Positions 4,910 to 6,221 of a DNA stretch of 6,221 nt are shown here, piece by piece. The stretch comes from UBA12158 sp035562735 (lineage in GTDB: Bacteria > Patescibacteriota > Microgenomatia > UBA12405), in contig DATMWB010000020.1 of assembly GCA_035562735.1 (NCBI GenBank), positions 1 through 6,221 of the forward strand. The letters are read 5' to 3'. Position numbers and translations under genes: made by a program. A model generated the notes under the pieces. It had not been told where the DNA came from. It saw only the letters and a list, made by a program, of their open reading frames with translations, and did not search any database. Every line of letters starts with the position of its first letter. The first letter of the stretch is position 1.

Positions 4910-4967
4910 AATTTTTTAGGTACGAGCCTGTGAGGTAATCCATCACGTTAGGGTAACTACAAAAATT
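4910..4967. repeat. Long imperfect hairpin in the rubrerythrin-mscL divergent spacer
   Basis: The outer stem has about 13 pairs: AATTTTT (4910-4916) with AAAAATT (4961-4967), then TAG with CTA (bulged C4960), a G-A mismatch, and TAC (4921-4923) with GTA (4953-4955). Inside, CCT (4927-4929) pairs with AGG (4950-4952), GTGA (4930-4933) with TCAC (4943-4946), and GG (4934-4935) with CC (4940-4941) around loop TAAT. The centre is much more GC-rich than the flanks. It sits upstream of both divergent genes, so it is not a terminator for either. It may be a leader RNA, a small non-coding RNA, an operator-like site, or a small inserted repeat. It matches no riboswitch that I know. Confidence 0.5.
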
Positions 4968-5002
4968 TATACGAGAATATATTAATTTATTTTTTAAACC
5001 TT

Positions 5003-5305
5003 ATGAAAGGATTTTTAAACTTTATTCGTGAACAAGGTGTCGTTGGATTAGCAGTAGGCTTCATCCTCGGAGGCGCTGTCTCCAAATTTGTTACCTCTTT
5101 AATCGATGACCTAATTAGTCCAATACTTGGGGTGATTTTAGGTATGGCTGGCGGCCTAAAAGACGCCACTTTATCAATTGGCCCAGTAAAACTTTTATAT
5201 GGCAATTTTATTTCATCCTTTATTGATTTTGCCGTCATTGCACTTGTTGTTTACTTTGGCGTCAAAGTTCTAAAACTAGATCGACTTGATAAAAAGAAAA
5301 AATAA
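5003..5305 (+). CDS. mscL: Large-conductance mechanosensitive channel, short form
   Basis: Inner-membrane safety valve that opens under membrane tension after osmotic downshock. The N-terminal amphipathic helix (MKGFLNFIREQG) and first transmembrane helix (VVGLAVGFILGGAVSKFVTSLIDDLISP, residues 13-40) match the MscL signature. A short periplasmic loop (~48-64, with GGLKDATLSIGPVKLLYG) leads to the second helix (~68-90, FISSFIDFAVIALVVYFGV). At 100 aa it is shorter than most MscL proteins (about 130-150): it ends in KLDRLDKKKK and lacks most of the cytoplasmic helical bundle. By alignment, the pore-gate pair Leu19/Val23 of E. coli corresponds to Leu16/Phe20 here, and Asp18 to Gly15. No Shine-Dalgarno precedes the ATG. 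The repressor gene follows after 35 bp. Confidence 0.93.
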   Translation: MKGFLNFIREQGVVGLAVGFILGGAVSKFVTSLIDDLISPILGVILGMAGGLKDATLSIGPVKLLYGNFISSFIDFAVIALVVYFGVKVLKLDRLDKKKK

Positions 5306-5322
5306 TTATAGGTAATTCAGTG

Positions 5323-5331
5323 TGTTAAAAT
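5323..5331 (+). promoter_or_regulatory. Possible extended -10 element for the repressor gene
   Basis: TGTTAAAAT fits an extended -10 (TGn followed by TAAAAT) and ends 9 nt before the ATG at 5341, predicting a start near 5338 and a leader of about 3 nt. No -35 is apparent, which extended -10 promoters can tolerate. No TACANNTGTA box lies near it, so the sequence gives no sign of autoregulation here. Confidence 0.3.
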
Positions 5332-5340
5332 TCAAACAAT

Positions 5341-5697
5341 ATGAACTGTGATTGTCATTGTAATGGAAAATGTAAAATGCTTGGTGGTCTTGAACAAAAA
5401 ATCATGGATGTCCTTTGGTCTTCAAAAACTCCCCTTAAGCCGTCTGAAGTTTTAGCAAAAATTGATGGGAAAAATGCCTATACCACCATCATGACTGTGT
5501 TGAAGCGTATGACTGACAAAAATATTGTTGTCCGTGAGATGAAAGATAGAGCATATCTTTATAAAGCAGCTCAAGAAAGAGGTGATTTTGCCTCCTATGC
5601 ACTTGAAGATCTTTTTGGCCGTCTGTTTTGTTCTTATGGCAAGGACACAATTACTGCCTTCAAAAAAAGTGCAAAAAAGTGGGGTTTTCCGCTATAA
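5341..5697 (+). CDS. BlaI/MecI/CopY-family transcriptional repressor with Cys-rich N-terminus
   Basis: A 118-aa winged-helix repressor of the BlaI/MecI/CopY (penicillinase repressor) family. Family hallmarks are LGGLEQKIMDVLWSS (helix 1), PSEVLAKI (helix 2), the recognition helix AYTTIMTVLKRMTDK (46-60), and the wing VVREMKDRAYLYKAA (63-77); the C-terminal ~35 residues form the dimerisation helices. The unusual part is the start, MNCDCHCNGKCK: Cys3, Cys5, Cys7 and Cys11 with His6, a C-x-C-x-C-x3-C arrangement that looks like a metal site. In Enterococcus CopY the copper/zinc-sensing CxCxxxxCxC motif is C-terminal, so here the sensor appears moved to the other end. No BlaR-type protease gene is nearby, which favours direct metal sensing. 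A matching operator lies in the 45-bp gap before the next gene, its likely target. It follows mscL by 35 bp. Confidence 0.9.
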   Translation: MNCDCHCNGKCKMLGGLEQKIMDVLWSSKTPLKPSEVLAKIDGKNAYTTIMTVLKRMTDKNIVVREMKDRAYLYKAAQERGDFASYALEDLFGRLFCSYGKDTITAFKKSAKKWGFPL

Positions 5698-5708
5698 ATA
5701 ATTTATTA

Positions 5709-5736
5709 TTGACAATTAACCCTTCTATACTACACT
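5709..5736 (+). promoter_or_regulatory. Predicted sigma-70-type promoter of the membrane transporter gene
   Basis: TTGACA (5709-5714, perfect -35) is followed by 16 bp and TACACT (5731-5736, 4/6 match to TATAAT). This predicts transcription starting at 5743, exactly the A of the ATG, that is a leaderless mRNA, and no Shine-Dalgarno is present. An overlapping TATACT (5726-5731) fits the -10 consensus better but is only 11 bp from the TTGACA. The -10 lies inside the palindromic operator, so a bound repressor would block polymerase. Confidence 0.55.
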
Positions 5737-5744
5737 TGTAGTAT
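5727..5744 (+). promoter_or_regulatory. CopY/BlaI-type operator palindrome
   Basis: ATACTACACTTGTAGTAT is a perfect palindrome with 8-bp arms around a CT centre. Its core TACACTTGTA (5731-5740) matches TACANNTGTA, the known binding core of CopY and of BlaI/MecI repressors. It lies between a gene for a repressor of that family and the downstream transporter, over the predicted -10 and the AT of the start codon. I found no second copy in the window by eye. Confidence 0.75.
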
Positions 5745-6221
5745 GTCTTCCTGTTGCCACTCGTGCTACCAACCTCGCCTAACTATTTCTCTATTCTTAT
5801 CTAGTGTTGTCCTTCTCATCTTTCTTTTTTTTCAACAATTTTTCAACATCACGATCAATAGTTCGTCTTCCTTCTTTGCCTTTTATATATTTGGCTTGAT
5901 AGCCGGTCTTTCAACCTGTTCACCTATTACAGGTTCATTATTTCTTTCCTTTCTTCCCAAAAAAACATCCGCTCTCATTTTTCTCATATCAAGAACAATC
6001 ACTTTTTTAATTTTTGGTTATTTCTTAGGAAGTATTGGTGGTTTTTCCCAGATTTTCTTAAAAAATATTGGTATTACAAATCTAATAGTCTCCCTTATCA
6101 CCCTCATCTTAGCTTTAAACTTTTTGAGGATATTTACACTCAAGTCTACAATTATCTCAAAAGTTACAAGGCTTTCTGCAGGTCCATTCATAGCGGGTAT
6201 TGTTACCTTTTTCCTTCCCTG
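5743..6221 (+). CDS. Polytopic membrane protein, DsbD_2/UreH-like (SafE-like) transporter, N-terminal part
   Basis: The frame opens at ATG 5743 and runs off the right edge (159 full codons, no stop), so the C-terminus is missing. The short cytosolic-type start has a Cys cluster, MSSCCHSCYQPR (Cys4, Cys5, Cys8, His6). Hydrophobic helices follow near 13-34, 45-70, 75-98 and 108-131, with another starting at ~147. GLIAGLSTCSPITGSLFLSFLP (51-72) and GPFIAGIVTFFLP (147-159, next codon starting TG, probably Cys) resemble the paired Gly-rich and LPCG helices of the DsbD_2/UreH-like transmembrane family, whose members include copper- and cytochrome-oxidase-assembly proteins. The family call rests on these motifs and is moderate. 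It lies 45 bp after the repressor gene, behind a matching operator, which supports a repressor-controlled metal transporter. A TauE/SafE-type exporter of another substrate is the alternative. Confidence 0.75.
   Translation, partial: MSSCCHSCYQPRLTISLFLSSVVLLIFLFFQQFFNITINSSSSFFAFYIFGLIAGLSTCSPITGSLFLSFLPKKTSALIFLISRTITFLIFGYFLGSIGGFSQIFLKNIGITNLIVSLITLILALNFLRIFTLKSTIISKVTRLSAGPFIAGIVTFFLP

Noticed and set aside
4910..4967. Riboswitch or tRNA in the divergent spacer
   Set aside because: No conserved riboswitch core was recognised, and the fold lacks the cloverleaf arms and anticodon spacing of a tRNA.
4987..5238. 83-aa minus-strand open frame
   Set aside because: It is antisense to mscL, whose family signature is clear.
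5726..5731. TATACT as the -10 of the transporter promoter
   Set aside because: It is only 11 bp from the TTGACA and has no other -35 at 16-18 bp; TACACT at 5731-5736 gives a 16-bp spacer.

Overview
This AT-rich 6.2-kb window looks like part of a small bacterial genome, most likely a Patescibacteria/CPR member (possibly Microgenomates). The clues are low GC, short genes packed tightly, almost no Shine-Dalgarno sequences, small exported proteins of unknown function, and dispersed palindromic repeats, one of them inside a housekeeping gene. The lineage is an inference; no rRNA or other marker is present.

Layout. (1) 1-2040, plus strand: the end of an unidentified gene; mutM (Fpg DNA glycosylase), preceded by one repeat element and carrying another in frame; a secreted coiled-coil protein; and a small acidic putative lipoprotein. 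(2) 2006-4861, minus strand, transcribed right to left: rubrerythrin, a 397-aa protein I do not recognise, and an ECF-type sigma factor, spaced by 1 and 6 nt and so probably one operon. A small three-helix membrane protein follows after a 140-nt gap that holds a long imperfect inverted repeat. (3) A divergent spacer with a second long imperfect hairpin. (4) 5003-6221, plus strand: a short MscL channel, a BlaI/MecI/CopY-family repressor with a Cys-rich N-terminus, and the start of a polytopic membrane protein that runs off the window and resembles the DsbD_2/UreH-like (SafE-like) transporters linked to copper handling.

The most interesting part is 5341-6221. The repressor is followed by a 45-bp spacer holding a perfect 18-bp palindrome (8-bp arms, core TACACTTGTA) that matches the TACANNTGTA operator core of CopY and BlaI/MecI. 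It covers the predicted -10 element and the first two bases of the membrane protein's start codon. Both proteins begin with Cys-rich, metal-site-like motifs. Together they read as a compact metal-responsive (probably copper) repressor-operator-transporter module.

The middle operon links a peroxide-scavenging diiron protein to an alternative sigma factor, which suggests a stress-response unit; the downstream membrane protein is a possible anti-sigma or signalling partner. Several genes have a -10-like hexamer only 5-6 nt upstream of the start codon and no Shine-Dalgarno sequence, which suggests leaderless transcripts. No tRNA, rRNA, CRISPR array or insertion sequence was seen, and no gap between genes exceeds about 150 bp.
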